Counted from the stretch's first letter, positions 17,234 to 26,439 are shown. The stretch: DNA of 45,355 nucleotides from Spirochaetia bacterium UBA2205 (GCA_002328585.1 DCUV01000056.1:32877-78231), one strand, 5' to 3'. Numbers and translations: made by a program. The notes: generated from the sequence alone by a model not told the origin.

Positions 17234-18247
17234 ATGCCCCGAGGATATTATATACCAGAAGGATATAAGCCAGTCCTTGATCTTCACAGTACTGAAAAAG
17301 CTATAAAAAAAATTAAAGATTTTTTTCAGCTTAATTTAGCATTTGAGCTTAATCTTATACGATTGACAGCACCTTTATTTGTATTGAAAGGTACGGGTAT
17401 AAATGATGATTTGAATGGTGTTGAAAAACCAGTTTCTTTTACAATAAAAAATTTGAATAACCAGCAAGCTGAAATTGTACAATCACTGGCTAAATGGAAA
17501 CGAATGGCTCTGGCAGATTATAACATAAAGGTTGGATGCGGCATCTATACCGACATGAATGCCATAAGGGCTGATGAGATACTGGATAATATACATTCAC
17601 TGTATGTTGACCAGTGGGACTGGGAGATGGTAATTACAAGACAGCAGAGGAGCATCGATTATTTAAAAGAGGTAGTGCGTAAGATATATGATGTCATACG
17701 ACGTGTTGAATTATATGTAAACCATGAATATCCTGAAATAAAACCAATGCTGCCAGAAACTATCTACTGTATTCATGCTGAAGAGTTACTGAAACGCTAT
17801 CCCAATCTATCGCCTCAAGAACGCGAGGATATGATTGTACAAGAACATAAGGCAGTATTTATTATTGGTATTGGTGGTGCATTATCAGATGGTACAAAGC
17901 ACGATGGTAGAGCTCCGGATTATGATGATTGGGGCTTGAATGGCGATATTTTTGTGTGGAATCCTATTCTGGAAAGCGCTTTTGAACTTTCATCAATGGG
18001 TATTCGTGTGGATAGCGATGCTCTGATACGACAGCTTAAACTATCCCACAACGAGGACAGATTGAATTTGCTATTTCATAAACGATTGATTTTGGGTGAG
18101 TTGCCGCTTTCAATGGGTGGTGGGATTGGTCAGTCACGATTATGTATGTATTATTTACGGAAGGCTCATATTGGCGAGATACAGGCGAGCATCTGGCCTG
18201 AGGATATGGTAAAAGACTGTAAAGAAAATAATATAGTGCTGCTGTAA
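17234..18247 (+). CDS. asnA: Aspartate-ammonia ligase (asparagine synthetase A)
   Basis: This 337-residue cytoplasmic enzyme makes asparagine from aspartate, ammonia and ATP. It has a class II aminoacyl-tRNA-synthetase-like fold. Recognisable family stretches are KVGCGIYTDMNAIRADE, HSLYVDQWDWEMVI, DYDDWGLNGDIF and the C-terminal LSMGGGIGQSRLCMYYLRKA with its class II-type arginine. Length matches AsnA (about 330). The ribosome site AAAGGAG (17221-17227) overlaps an ATG at 17228, so translation most likely begins at the ATG at 17234. It is monocistronic. The nearby gatC means asparagine and Asn/Gln-tRNA chemistry lie close together. Confidence 0.95.
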   Translation: MPRGYYIPEGYKPVLDLHSTEKAIKKIKDFFQLNLAFELNLIRLTAPLFVLKGTGINDDLNGVEKPVSFTIKNLNNQQAEIVQSLAKWKRMALADYNIKVGCGIYTDMNAIRADEILDNIHSLYVDQWDWEMVITRQQRSIDYLKEVVRKIYDVIRRVELYVNHEYPEIKPMLPETIYCIHAEELLKRYPNLSPQEREDMIVQEHKAVFIIGIGGALSDGTKHDGRAPDYDDWGLNGDIFVWNPILESAFELSSMGIRVDSDALIRQLKLSHNEDRLNLLFHKRLILGELPLSMGGGIGQSRLCMYYLRKAHIGEIQASIWPEDMVKDCKENNIVLL

Positions 18248-18250
18248 CAT

Positions 18251-18275
18251 TGTTAAAAATGGTTAAAAATGGTTA
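18251..18275. repeat. 10-bp direct repeat after asnA
   Basis: The unit GGTTAAAAAT (first copy TGTTAAAAAT) occurs twice plus a five-base remnant just past the asnA stop. No hairpin with a T-run was found in the 18,248-18,427 gap. The stretch otherwise appears non-coding. Confidence 0.5.
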
Positions 18276-18427
18276 TATTAATTAATAAATCAGAGATTAA
18301 GGTTTTGCCAATATTCATGAGTGAACATGGCTGTCTGTAAATAATACAGTACGTGTTACATGTAGACACCATATAAACCATTGCATGGGAACAGGTAAAA
18401 GCACTCAGTAAAGAAGTAATTTTATTG

Positions 18428-18988
18428 TTATAACCTTATCTCCTGTAATGGAGTATATACCGGTCCCTGTGGCGTTAGCTTTGAGGAAAACAGTACAATG
18501 CGGTTAAATGTTGCGCTGCCAAACTCCATTGAGGTGAATGGTTGTAGCGTATCGTTAATCTTTTCTGTTAACTTTCTTCCTTTCCGGATACGCGCTAATG
18601 TAAGATGAGGCACAAAACTGCGGACTTCCTCCTTAATGCCAAATTTTTTTGCAAATATCTGCGTACTGGTAACCATCTGTGATAGTGCCCTTTCATCGGT
18701 ATGTATACCTGTCCATATCACTGCCGGATGTTTGATGTTGGGAAACATCCCAATGTCTTTTACTGTATAGTCAAACCGGATTATGGGAAGTGAAAGCTGC
18801 GGGAATTCATGTTCTATTGCGCGGGCAATACTGCCTTCACATTCGCCAATAAATTTTAAGGTTAAATGATACTGCGACGGTTCAACAACCTTTACTACAT
18901 CGGCAAAGCTGCCAAGTACATCATGTACCGGCAGCAGATTTTGTATGATTGCCTCATCAATAGGAAGCGCAATAAAAAGCCTGTTCAT
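18428..18988 (-). CDS. thpR: RNA 2',3'-cyclic phosphodiesterase
   Basis: This 186-residue member of the 2H phosphoesterase superfamily (LigT/ThpR) opens 2',3'-cyclic phosphates at RNA ends. Both catalytic motifs are present: YHLTLKFIG near residue 43 and PHLTLARIR near residue 128. The N-terminal MNRLFIALPID is also typical. The ATG overlaps the gatC stop (ATGA), and GAGGAG in the gatC end serves as ribosome site, so the two genes are translationally coupled. The physiological role of this enzyme in bacteria is uncertain. Confidence 0.92.
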   Translation of the reverse strand: MNRLFIALPIDEAIIQNLLPVHDVLGSFADVVKVVEPSQYHLTLKFIGECEGSIARAIEHEFPQLSLPIIRFDYTVKDIGMFPNIKHPAVIWTGIHTDERALSQMVTSTQIFAKKFGIKEEVRSFVPHLTLARIRKGRKLTEKINDTLQPFTSMEFGSATFNRIVLFSSKLTPQGPVYTPLQEIRL

Positions 18989-19281
18989 TCCATCTCCTCA
19001 ATAATACGTGGTACCACAAAATGATTTTTTTCAAACTGTGGAGCAATTTTTTGCACCTCCTGAACAGGAAGCGACTCATTAACAGTATCATCCCTGAATA
19101 CATTGGATAAGGGTACAATGTGGTCAGCGGGTTGCACATTGGTGGTATCAAGCTCGTTGATTTTTTCAACATAGCGTATAATATCTTCTAACTGCATGGT
19201 AAATTCTTGCTTTTCCTGAGGTGTCAATTCTAAACGGGAAAGTTCGCATACCTTGTTGATGACGTTTTCGTCAAATTTCAT
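18985..19281 (-). CDS. gatC: Asp-tRNA(Asn)/Glu-tRNA(Gln) amidotransferase subunit C
   Basis: This 98-residue subunit wraps GatA and GatB in the complex that converts Asp-tRNA(Asn) or Glu-tRNA(Gln) to the amidated forms. Seen: the typical opening with VNKVCELSRLELTPQE-like sequence, IIRYVEKINELDT, then the conserved VFRDD (residues about 68-72). AAGGAG precedes the ATG. The next gene is thpR, not gatA, so gatA and gatB lie elsewhere. Confidence 0.93.
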   Translation of the reverse strand: MKFDENVINKVCELSRLELTPQEKQEFTMQLEDIIRYVEKINELDTTNVQPADHIVPLSNVFRDDTVNESLPVQEVQKIAPQFEKNHFVVPRIIEEME

Positions 19282-19311
19282 GGTTTATCTCCTTATAGTA
19301 CATAAGTATGG

Positions 19312-19953
19312 TCATTGTAAAAAATGTTTACCTCTGGTTCTATATTCATTTCGTATGAAATTACATTCAACTATTTTTTTACTACCAGGTGTTATTGCTG
19401 TTACTACAATGGTAAATTTGCGTACGTTAACCGGTATCCAGGTAAATGCAATGATGTTGATGTGGCTATCGCCTGCGGGCACAAATGGCAGGGTACAGGG
19501 GATAGTATCGTGTGCAAAATCAATATTTTGTATAGTACCGTTGAAGTACAGTAAGCGCCGGGGTACGGTAAGCTCATCAACCTTTATCCATTCATAAGCA
19601 GGCGAAGAAAGAGATAGTTGTAATTCTTCAGTGGTTAAGGCAGCAGTTGTTGTGTTGTCATACCTCAATACTATATCCTTTATCATAGCAGGGGTCTCAG
19701 TTTTATTTTCAATCAATATGAGGAAAAAAAATAGTTTTGGCAGGCGTACTATATTTGCTTTGTCAATAAATTGACTGTTTTCAGCTATTCTAAACCATGT
19801 ATCGTCAGTAAAAGGTTCAACGGTAATGGTAATCCCATCAGCATTATGAGATACAATGGATTGTCCGCTTTCTGATACAACAGTATTGATTATCCCAAAT
19901 TGCGTTTTGCAGCCAATACATAGAACCATCACAAACACTATATATTTTTTCAT
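19312..19953 (-). CDS. Hypothetical lipoprotein
   Basis: This 213-residue protein has a short signal and lipobox, MKKYIVFVMVLCIGC, with acylation at Cys15. The mature part is rich in beta-strand-like segments (VRLPKLFFFLILIENKTE, KFTIVVTAIT), suggesting an all-beta domain, but I recognise no family. It lies 30 bp upstream of gatC on the same strand and may be cotranscribed with it. A divergent lipoprotein of sulfatase fold starts about 150 bp away. Confidence 0.75.
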   Translation of the reverse strand: MKKYIVFVMVLCIGCKTQFGIINTVVSESGQSIVSHNADGITITVEPFTDDTWFRIAENSQFIDKANIVRLPKLFFFLILIENKTETPAMIKDIVLRYDNTTTAALTTEELQLSLSSPAYEWIKVDELTVPRRLLYFNGTIQNIDFAHDTIPCTLPFVPAGDSHINIIAFTWIPVNVRKFTIVVTAITPGSKKIVECNFIRNEYRTRGKHFLQ

Positions 19954-20105
19954 TTTTTATATCCACATCATGATACATACTATAAGGGCGATAGTTGTTT
20001 TGTAAAGTTTTTATTGTACGGATAAAATCTTTTTTTAAATTATCGTTGCATTAATACTCTATACATCGATTTGATGCATACAATAAATGGATACAGTTTG
20101 CGATT

Positions 20106-22298
20106 ATGACACGATTGTTTACAACATTGTTTTTAGCAATACTTTTGACAGCATGCTCTCAAAAACCTGTGCTCACTGATTTGTTGCAGAAGGGCATGGA
20201 TATCCACTACGATGTAAACGTTTTACAAAGGCTTTACGGCAGGGATATCTATGTTGATCCGTGGATAAAAAAACCATATATCGTTAAGATGGCGTATGAA
20301 GTTGACAGGGAAAAAAAATGGTCAAAGACAACACGGGCACTTGTTTTACCAGCTCAGTATAATAATCCTGCTGAGGTTGCCATTCCTCTTACATGGACAA
20401 AAGGGAAATTAACTTTTGACTGTGCCTCAATGGGGAAGGGAAGGCTGATGGTACAGTTACTATCGCACAAAAAAAAGATGACGTTAGGTGAATATACACT
20501 GTCAACGGTGCCCTTTAAAACAATAGCAATTGCTATAGAAAAAAATTATTCCGATGCCGTTCTGATACTGAACTTCCAGAGTGATTCTGAAGACTATGCG
20601 TACTGCTTTGTTGCCAATGCAATGATTAAACACACTGATAATACAACAATCCCCAATGTTGTGTTTATCTCGGTTGATGCACTGAGAGCAGATGCAGTGC
20701 ACTGTATTGTGCCAGAGTACGCTATCACCCCTAACATGGATGCGCTTGCAAAGGATGGCGCTGCATTTGTCAATCACTGTGTGGTAGCTAACTGGACGCG
20801 TCCTTCGACGATTGCGATGCTCTCTTCAGTGTATGGCTCAACTACCGGAGTTAATATCTATTACTTTCAAGTGTCAAATCAGGAAAAAAAATATTTTTAT
20901 ACGCAAAGCGGTGTAGTGCCGCTTCCGGTACTTTTTAAGCATCATGACTATATCACGCGTTCTATTGGCAACAACGCTTTTATTCTGGATCATTCGGGCG
21001 TTGGTGTTGATGTAGGATTTGATGATATGTCAGAATATGAGCGACAGTGGGAGGACACAGTGGATATTGCCAGTGAGGTTGAGCAGTGGCTTGCTGACAA
21101 TAAGGATAAACCTTTTTTTCTTTTTGTAAATTTTAATGCGCCGCATAATGCTTATATCCCGCCTGCGCAGTATCTGGAACCATTGCGAAAGAGCATCAAA
21201 GGAGTACATCCATGGTTTAGACGCTATCTTGGCGAGGTTGCCTATACCGATGATTATATTGGCAGGATAATTGCTGTTTTAAAAAGTTTAAAACTTTACG
21301 ATAACACCATCATCGTTGTAACAACTGACCACGGTGAGGTTTTTCATGAGGCGCATAGCCATAGTCCCTATACCGACAAAAAATCTATATTTACCCACGG
21401 ACAAACATTGTTTGATGAGGAAATGCATGTGCCACTTATCATCAAACTCCCTGAAAAACAATTTACTACGGCGGTATCTGTTCCCTATCAGGTGCGAAAT
21501 ATCGATATTGCTCCTACTGTTTGCGAGCTGGCAGGCATTCCCATTCCACAGAGCTATCAGGGCATAAGTTTACTACCGTACATTGAGGGGTCAGAGCATG
21601 GGGACCGTCCTGTTTACTGTGAGGGCAGGCTTATGTATGGGGTCAGAGCCGATGGATATAAATATGTAGAAAAATTTTATGGCTTTGGGGTTAAACCATA
21701 TCACTGGGGTGGGCAACAGGTTTCAGAATACCATGAATTATATGATTTGCAGAAAGATCCTGATGAGCTCTATAACATAGCAGGCATTGATGATGAAAAG
21801 GTGTCAGCCATGAAAAAGAAGCTGTATGCACTGCGTTTTAAACAGCCGGGCAATGTACTCTATGCTAAAAAAAATGTTACCGGGAGCATTGCTGTAAAGG
21901 AAGGTTATTTTTATACGGTGGAGTCAGAAGGTGTGGTGCAACAGGCAAATCGTCAGAGCTGTCGTTTTAAGCTTCAAAAAGGTCAAAGACTCATTTTTTC
22001 CACAATTCCTGCGCGGACACAATATTTTATTACCACTGACGGTGTTGTTGTTCTTCTGGGATATGGTGGCATTGCGTTACCAAAACATGGCAATGAATAT
22101 ATCTTTGATACAACCAATCCATTGTTACAGCAAACTATTAAAAGTGATGCTATTGCTGCATTCCCTGATGCAATAATAGCATGGTGTGCTCCCGGTAAAA
22201 GTGGTTTGCAAAAGGTATCCGAAGCGGTAACGGTTTCATCACAGATGAATGATCTGCTGAAGCAATGGGGCTATATACAAAATGACGGCACTCACTGA
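20106..22298 (+). CDS. Sulfatase-fold lipoprotein with Thr at the nucleophile position
   Basis: This 730-residue lipoprotein (LLTAC lipobox, Cys17) carries a sulfatase/alkaline-phosphatase-superfamily domain at about residues 180-560. Seen: metal-binding SVDALRAD (Asp191), the active-site loop NWTRPST with Thr231 where sulfatases have Cys or Ser (CxPxR), and TTDHGE (Asp408, His409). Thr nucleophiles are known in phosphoethanolamine transferases and lipoteichoic acid synthases, so a phospho-transferase or phosphodiesterase role is possible; that is inference. The N-terminal about 160 residues and C-terminal about 140 residues are extra beta-rich regions. It is predicted to be envelope-anchored, is monocistronic, and is convergent with yraN. 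Confidence 0.8.
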   Translation: MTRLFTTLFLAILLTACSQKPVLTDLLQKGMDIHYDVNVLQRLYGRDIYVDPWIKKPYIVKMAYEVDREKKWSKTTRALVLPAQYNNPAEVAIPLTWTKGKLTFDCASMGKGRLMVQLLSHKKKMTLGEYTLSTVPFKTIAIAIEKNYSDAVLILNFQSDSEDYAYCFVANAMIKHTDNTTIPNVVFISVDALRADAVHCIVPEYAITPNMDALAKDGAAFVNHCVVANWTRPSTIAMLSSVYGSTTGVNIYYFQVSNQEKKYFYTQSGVVPLPVLFKHHDYITRSIGNNAFILDHSGVGVDVGFDDMSEYERQWEDTVDIASEVEQWLADNKDKPFFLFVNFNAPHNAYIPPAQYLEPLRKSIKGVHPWFRRYLGEVAYTDDYIGRIIAVLKSLKLYDNTIIVVTTDHGEVFHEAHSHSPYTDKKSIFTHGQTLFDEEMHVPLIIKLPEKQFTTAVSVPYQVRNIDIAPTVCELAGIPIPQSYQGISLLPYIEGSEHGDRPVYCEGRLMYGVRADGYKYVEKFYGFGVKPYHWGGQQVSEYHELYDLQKDPDELYNIAGIDDEKVSAMKKKLYALRFKQPGNVLYAKKNVTGSIAVKEGYFYTVESEGVVQQANRQSCRFKLQKGQRLIFSTIPARTQYFITTDGVVVLLGYGGIALPKHGNEYIFDTTNPLLQQTIKSDAIAAFPDAIIAWCAPGKSGLQKVSEAVTVSSQMNDLLKQWGYIQNDGTH

Positions 22299-22352
22299 TG
22301 GGTTAGCCGGAGGAAGTATTTATATCGGGAAGTAGGTATAACAATTTTTATG

Positions 22353-22712
22353 TTATCGGATAATATCCTTTATCCACTCAATTGTTTGTCCAAGGATGGC
22401 AATACAATCAAAGCGCAGGGTATATTCTTTGTTGTTATACACTGGATTTTGCACAAGAAAATAGGATGCTACTGCTCGTAACGATTTTTTCTTTTTTTGT
22501 GTTATTGCATACAGAGGATTGCCATAGGATTGTGTATGCCGTGCCTTAATCTCAAAAAATACCAGAAGATTTTCTTTTTGTCCAATGATGTCTATTTCGC
22601 CATATCTTCCATAACGAAAATTTTGTGCAATGACGCTAAAGCCCTGATGAACAATGAAATCTTTAGCTACCAATTCACCTTTTAAACCATACTCATGATT
22701 ATTTGTTTGCAT
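22353..22712 (-). CDS. yraN: YraN/UPF0102 family putative endonuclease
   Basis: This 119-residue protein belongs to the UPF0102 family, with a restriction-endonuclease-like fold. Seen: GLKGELVAKDFIVHQGF at the start, RYGRYGEIDIIG and FFEIKAR, which together form the E-D-ExK catalytic pattern of such nucleases. Length is typical. In many bacteria it lies near rnhB and the rplS-trmD block, and here it is two genes downstream of that operon. Its cellular role is not established. Confidence 0.88.
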   Translation of the reverse strand: MQTNNHEYGLKGELVAKDFIVHQGFSVIAQNFRYGRYGEIDIIGQKENLLVFFEIKARHTQSYGNPLYAITQKKKKSLRAVASYFLVQNPVYNNKEYTLRFDCIAILGQTIEWIKDIIR

Positions 22713-22821
22713 GGTATCCCGCTTTTTTTTATAAAAATAAAAATAAGTGAATGAACCATAGCGATACGTTTCATTAAAAGTAATGGTGATGCATACTGAC
22801 GTTTATTTATGATACTATACG

Positions 22822-24012
22822 TTATAAAACCTCAAACAGATTGATACCAATCTCAGCCTCATCAAGTGCACGGGTAATATACAGCGCTTTTTCCTCTAAT
22901 AAGTTGACAATAATGGTATCAGTGAATCGCTTTTTATTTTGATCCATGATGAGCTTGATAATAGGACGCAATGGTTTTTGCGGAACGGAACCAATCACTA
23001 TCCCTATGGTTCCATTACTGAGCTCAACTATTGAACCAATGGGATATACTGACATCCTTGATAAAAATACCCGCAAAATAACCGGATCAAATTTATTGAT
23101 ACCGCTTGAAAGCAGATTCTTCATTGCTTGATAGAAGAATATCCGTTTACGATATGCCCTATTTGCAATCTGTGCTTCATACGAATCAGCAATTGCGGCA
23201 ATACGTGCGTATTCATCAATCTGAGTTCCTTTAAACCCCCGTGGATATCCTTTTCCATCAAATTGTTCATGATGCTGCAGGCAGATAAGAGCGCTTTTTT
23301 CAGGTATTTTACCAAGCTGTCGCAATGCCTTGTACCCATGCAGTGGATGGGTTTTTATCTGGTTAAATTCATGCTCGGTTAAGTTAGATTGTTTATGCAT
23401 TATATACGCTGGCAGTTTAATCATGCCAGCATCAATAAGCATGGTCCCTAAACCAAGCTCACGAAGTTTGATTGGTGTATATTTTAATGCCATACCAATT
23501 AAGATTGCATAAAAGGTAACATTAACTGAATGTACTACAAGATAGTTTTTGCCTTCTTCCAATCCATATAAAAATAAGAATATATTGGGATAGTTCTTCA
23601 TTATTTCAATGATCTTGCTTAATGCAGCGTCAATTTCATCAATGGTAAATGGTTCGTCAGCTTTAATTGAGCTGGAGATGTTCACTACTGCTTTGCACGC
23701 TTCACGGTGTATTTCAATGAGTGGGACACGCTGTGTTAATAATTTGTTATATTCATCAATTATTTTCCTTGCCTGGTCGCTGTCGGTCATGGTTGCGCGG
23801 GCTGTTGCAGCTTTTATTTCCTGCTCCGTGGAAACCAGAGTCCCTGCTGTTTCAACCTCGCTTACTCCCCAGCGCATGAGCTTTTTTATATCATCTATCT
23901 TAATGGATACATTGGCTGCTACAAGCATATTATTGCTATCGATATAAACAGGTTTGTCAAACCTCATGCCAGGTTTAAGTTCATCTAATGGTATTTTTCT
24001 CATCTGAACCAT
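22822..24012 (-). CDS. HD-GYP domain protein with altered HD dyad
   Basis: This 396-residue protein has an N-terminal small domain (residues 1-60, IPLDELKPGMRFDKPVYID), a helical linker and an HD-GYP domain at about residues 140-320. HD-GYP enzymes hydrolyse cyclic di-GMP. His161, His222, His247, His248 and the GYP signature (FDGKGYPRG, 251-259) are present. The HD dyad expected as LLHDIG reads MLIDAGM: the histidine is replaced by Ile193 and only Asp194 remains. Activity may be lost or changed. The C-terminal about 80 residues form an extra beta-rich domain. It follows the FlhB-like gene by 79 bp on the same strand, and a link to motility control is inference. Confidence 0.85.
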   Translation of the reverse strand: MVQMRKIPLDELKPGMRFDKPVYIDSNNMLVAANVSIKIDDIKKLMRWGVSEVETAGTLVSTEQEIKAATARATMTDSDQARKIIDEYNKLLTQRVPLIEIHREACKAVVNISSSIKADEPFTIDEIDAALSKIIEIMKNYPNIFLFLYGLEEGKNYLVVHSVNVTFYAILIGMALKYTPIKLRELGLGTMLIDAGMIKLPAYIMHKQSNLTEHEFNQIKTHPLHGYKALRQLGKIPEKSALICLQHHEQFDGKGYPRGFKGTQIDEYARIAAIADSYEAQIANRAYRKRIFFYQAMKNLLSSGINKFDPVILRVFLSRMSVYPIGSIVELSNGTIGIVIGSVPQKPLRPIIKLIMDQNKKRFTDTIIVNLLEEKALYITRALDEAEIGINLFEVL

Positions 24013-24091
24013 ATCAATGGTGTAATTGTTTCAATTGAAGTAATCAAGTACAAAATATTAAAAAATATAAAAATTGGTGTACCTGCTACAC

Positions 24092-24355
24092 TCAATTTAA
24101 TTTTTGTCTAAAACGATCATTAACGTTATAACAATATGCAAGAACTATCGCAACCGCTTTATAGAGCTCTTCAGGAATATATGAACTTTCAAGGGTCAAA
24201 AGGACCGTGGCTAAATCAGTATCCTGATAAACAGGTATATTATGTTCTTTAGCTTTGTCAAGAATTGTTTTAGCTAATCTGCCTTTTCCTCGGGCTATAA
24301 TTTTAGGCAGTTTGGCTTCGGTTACGTATTCCAGTGCTACGGCAATATCTTCCAT
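24092..24355 (-). CDS. FlhB C-terminal-like protein (YlqH type)
   Basis: This 87-residue stand-alone version of the cytoplasmic domain of FlhB/YscU export-switch proteins aligns with the segment after the autocleavage site. Seen: AVALEYVTEAKLPKIIARGK, the helix AKEHNIPVYQDTDLATVLL, and IPEELYKAVAIVLAY. The NPTH cleavage motif and the membrane part are absent. The ATG at 24355 is chosen because the family match begins there; a longer reading from a TTG at 24400 would overlap the upstream gene. It pairs with a FliK-like gene upstream, as ylqG-ylqH do in Bacillus. Confidence 0.85.
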   Translation of the reverse strand: MEDIAVALEYVTEAKLPKIIARGKGRLAKTILDKAKEHNIPVYQDTDLATVLLTLESSYIPEELYKAVAIVLAYCYNVNDRFRQKLN

Positions 24356-24383
24356 GATATTATTCCCCAAAAGTACATTTACT

Positions 24384-25349
24384 TTATACAGAAAAATCAA
24401 TGCTGTAGTGTATATACATACTGTGAATTAATGCAATTATTTTTTCTTCCCAGTCTTTGCGCAATAAACAATCGCATTGTGCAGTTTTACCTGTAGCTTC
24501 TGCTATTGTTTTCGATAGTTGTTGCATAGCAGGCTGTAAAGCGTTATAAGCACCATCATTAAAACAATAGATTTTTATAGAAAGCCCCTTTTGTTTGCTG
24601 ATGCTAATGTTAAGTTTACCAAGATGTTCAAAGGTTACATCTATGCATACAAAATCCTTATCGGCAATAATATATGCATTGTTAAATGCATTGTTGTCGT
24701 AAAAAGGGATGGAATAGCTATTTCTTGAACTATCGCTTGCATAATAGAGTAAACTTTCAATATCCTCTTTTGACATCATTGAAAAAACATCCTGTATCTC
24801 TTCATCAGAAAGTTCCGGTAGATTATCGTTAGTATTTCGTAGTAAATGCATAATGAAACTAATACCAGAATCTTTTGAAACAGTGTAACAAAATTTTTGC
24901 AGTGTTTCATTTGACATTCCCCTTTGCAATAAACGCTGCAGCAGTGGTGCAATAGCGGTAAAACGAAGGGGATGCAAAAGGTTGCTTGCCATCAAAGCTT
25001 TATGGATTGAAAAAATGGTAATATCGTCAAGTGTATTGAGGGCATGTAAAAATGCCCTGTAGTTAGATGGGATTCCAAGCAATATATCGTTGTGTTTTGT
25101 TATTTCAGGCTCTACCATGGTAAATATAAATCGGTTGCCCTGCATTGCATCATACCGCAGTAGTATGTGGTTGGACTTTGGCAATCCTTTTGCAAAGCTT
25201 GTTTCAAAAAGCTGGCTTCCTACACGCAGCATCGCTGTTGTAGTATCCATTCGTCTGGTTATTGTGCCAACAACAACCTGTCCGCTTTTCAGCGCAAGTG
25301 ATGAGATTTGCGTCAATCCTGCAGTGACAATGTTATTGGTAATTTTCAT
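24384..25349 (-). CDS. FliK-like/YlqG-like protein
   Basis: This 321-residue protein has no signal peptide. The last about 110 residues (VDVTFEHLGKLNISIS, then a strand KGLSIKIYCFNDG and a helix ALQPAMQQLSKTIAEA) follow the layout of the FliK C-terminal domain, which touches FlhB during hook-length control. The N-terminal half is helical and unrecognised. Its ATG overlaps the rnhB stop (ATGA), and the FlhB-like gene follows. The assignment rests on pattern and on neighbourhood; identity to FliK is weak by eye. It contains one ACTATCGC octamer. Confidence 0.65.
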   Translation of the reverse strand: MKITNNIVTAGLTQISSLALKSGQVVVGTITRRMDTTTAMLRVGSQLFETSFAKGLPKSNHILLRYDAMQGNRFIFTMVEPEITKHNDILLGIPSNYRAFLHALNTLDDITIFSIHKALMASNLLHPLRFTAIAPLLQRLLQRGMSNETLQKFCYTVSKDSGISFIMHLLRNTNDNLPELSDEEIQDVFSMMSKEDIESLLYYASDSSRNSYSIPFYDNNAFNNAYIIADKDFVCIDVTFEHLGKLNISISKQKGLSIKIYCFNDGAYNALQPAMQQLSKTIAEATGKTAQCDCLLRKDWEEKIIALIHSMYIHYSIDFSV

Positions 25350-26002
25350 TTAAAAAGTGTTGATCCTCCTGCAAGTAATCCTGCAACAGGCTGATAGGTT
25401 TTACGGTGAACAGGGCAGGGTCCATAGTGATATATAGCCTGTACATGTTCACGGGTGCCATATCCCTTGTGATGTGCAAAACCATATGCAGGATATTCAG
25501 CATCAAGCTTATCCATAAATTCATCACGGGTTACTTTCGCAATGATTGATGCTGATGCAATGGTAAGCGAAAGGCTATCACCTTTTATAACTGATTGATA
25601 TGGCATGGGCAGTGGAAACGAAAAATTACCATCTATGAAAATCATATCAGGTGTCATGGTATTGTTTTGTAAAAGCTGTACAATGGCATAATATGTTGCA
25701 CCATTAATATTCTTTTCATCTATTATATCGTGAGGTATTAGAACACATTCCCACCACAGGCAATGTGCAATAATTATTTCTTTTGCAGCCAATCTTTTTT
25801 TGGGAGATAATTTTTTTGAATCATTGACAATACCTATAACATCATCGGGGGGTTTAACAAAAAGATGGCAGGGGTAAATAACCATACAAACAGCAAGAGG
25901 CCCCGCTAAAGAGCCTCTTCCTGCTTCATCAATGCCGCCTATTATTGTACAGCCTTTTTCATATTCATGAACTTCTAATGCAAAATCAGGTTTTTCACCC
26001 AT
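25346..26002 (-). CDS. rnhB: Ribonuclease HII
   Basis: This 218-residue enzyme cuts RNA in RNA-DNA hybrids and removes single ribonucleotides from DNA. Seen: IGGIDEAGRGSLAGPL (catalytic Asp25-Glu26), NDSKKLSPKKR, DMIFIDGNF with a third acidic residue, and SIIAKVTRDEFM with the fourth. Length is typical. It starts 14 bp after the rplS stop and overlaps the FliK-like gene by four bases. Confidence 0.96.
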   Translation of the reverse strand: MGEKPDFALEVHEYEKGCTIIGGIDEAGRGSLAGPLAVCMVIYPCHLFVKPPDDVIGIVNDSKKLSPKKRLAAKEIIIAHCLWWECVLIPHDIIDEKNINGATYYAIVQLLQNNTMTPDMIFIDGNFSFPLPMPYQSVIKGDSLSLTIASASIIAKVTRDEFMDKLDAEYPAYGFAHHKGYGTREHVQAIYHYGPCPVHRKTYQPVAGLLAGGSTLFK

Positions 26003-26016
26003 AGTATAATTATTAT

Positions 26017-26439
26017 TTATACATTAGATTTTGTGCTTTCCTTTTGAGCGTCAATAGCCTCATGGGTAGTGGGAGTTTCAACCCCTTTTTTATGAACACG
26101 TACTTCTCTAAGTTTTGCAGATTTACCAGTTCGCTCGCGTAAAAAATAGAGTTTTGCTCTGCGTTTTTTCCCCTTGCGCATTACAACAATTTTGTCAATT
26201 CGTGGTGAGTGCAGGGGAAATATTCTTTCAACGCCAACATCATAGGAAATACGTCGCACGGTAAAAGTTTTGCTTATGCCTTTATTATCAATTGCAATAA
26301 CCACACCTTCGTAAACCTGAATTCGTTCTTTGTCACCTTCAATAATTTTATAGTGGACCTTAACAGTGTCGCCCACTTCAAAATTGACATCACGGTAACT
26401 TTTACTTAATTCATTCTGAATTAATTGTATTGCTTTCAT
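26017..26439 (-). CDS. rplS: 50S ribosomal protein L19
   Basis: This 140-residue ribosomal protein lies at the 30S-50S interface. Seen: FEVGDTVKVHYKIIEGDKER, VYEGVVIAI, FTVRRISYDVGVERIFPLHS and KKRRAKLYFLRERTGKSAK, all strongly family-like. A polar C-terminal extension of about 20 residues beyond the usual end is present. The ATG overlaps the trmD stop (ATGA) with GAGGTG upstream, so translation is coupled. Confidence 0.98.
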   Translation of the reverse strand: MKAIQLIQNELSKSYRDVNFEVGDTVKVHYKIIEGDKERIQVYEGVVIAIDNKGISKTFTVRRISYDVGVERIFPLHSPRIDKIVVMRKGKKRRAKLYFLRERTGKSAKLREVRVHKKGVETPTTHEAIDAQKESTKSNV

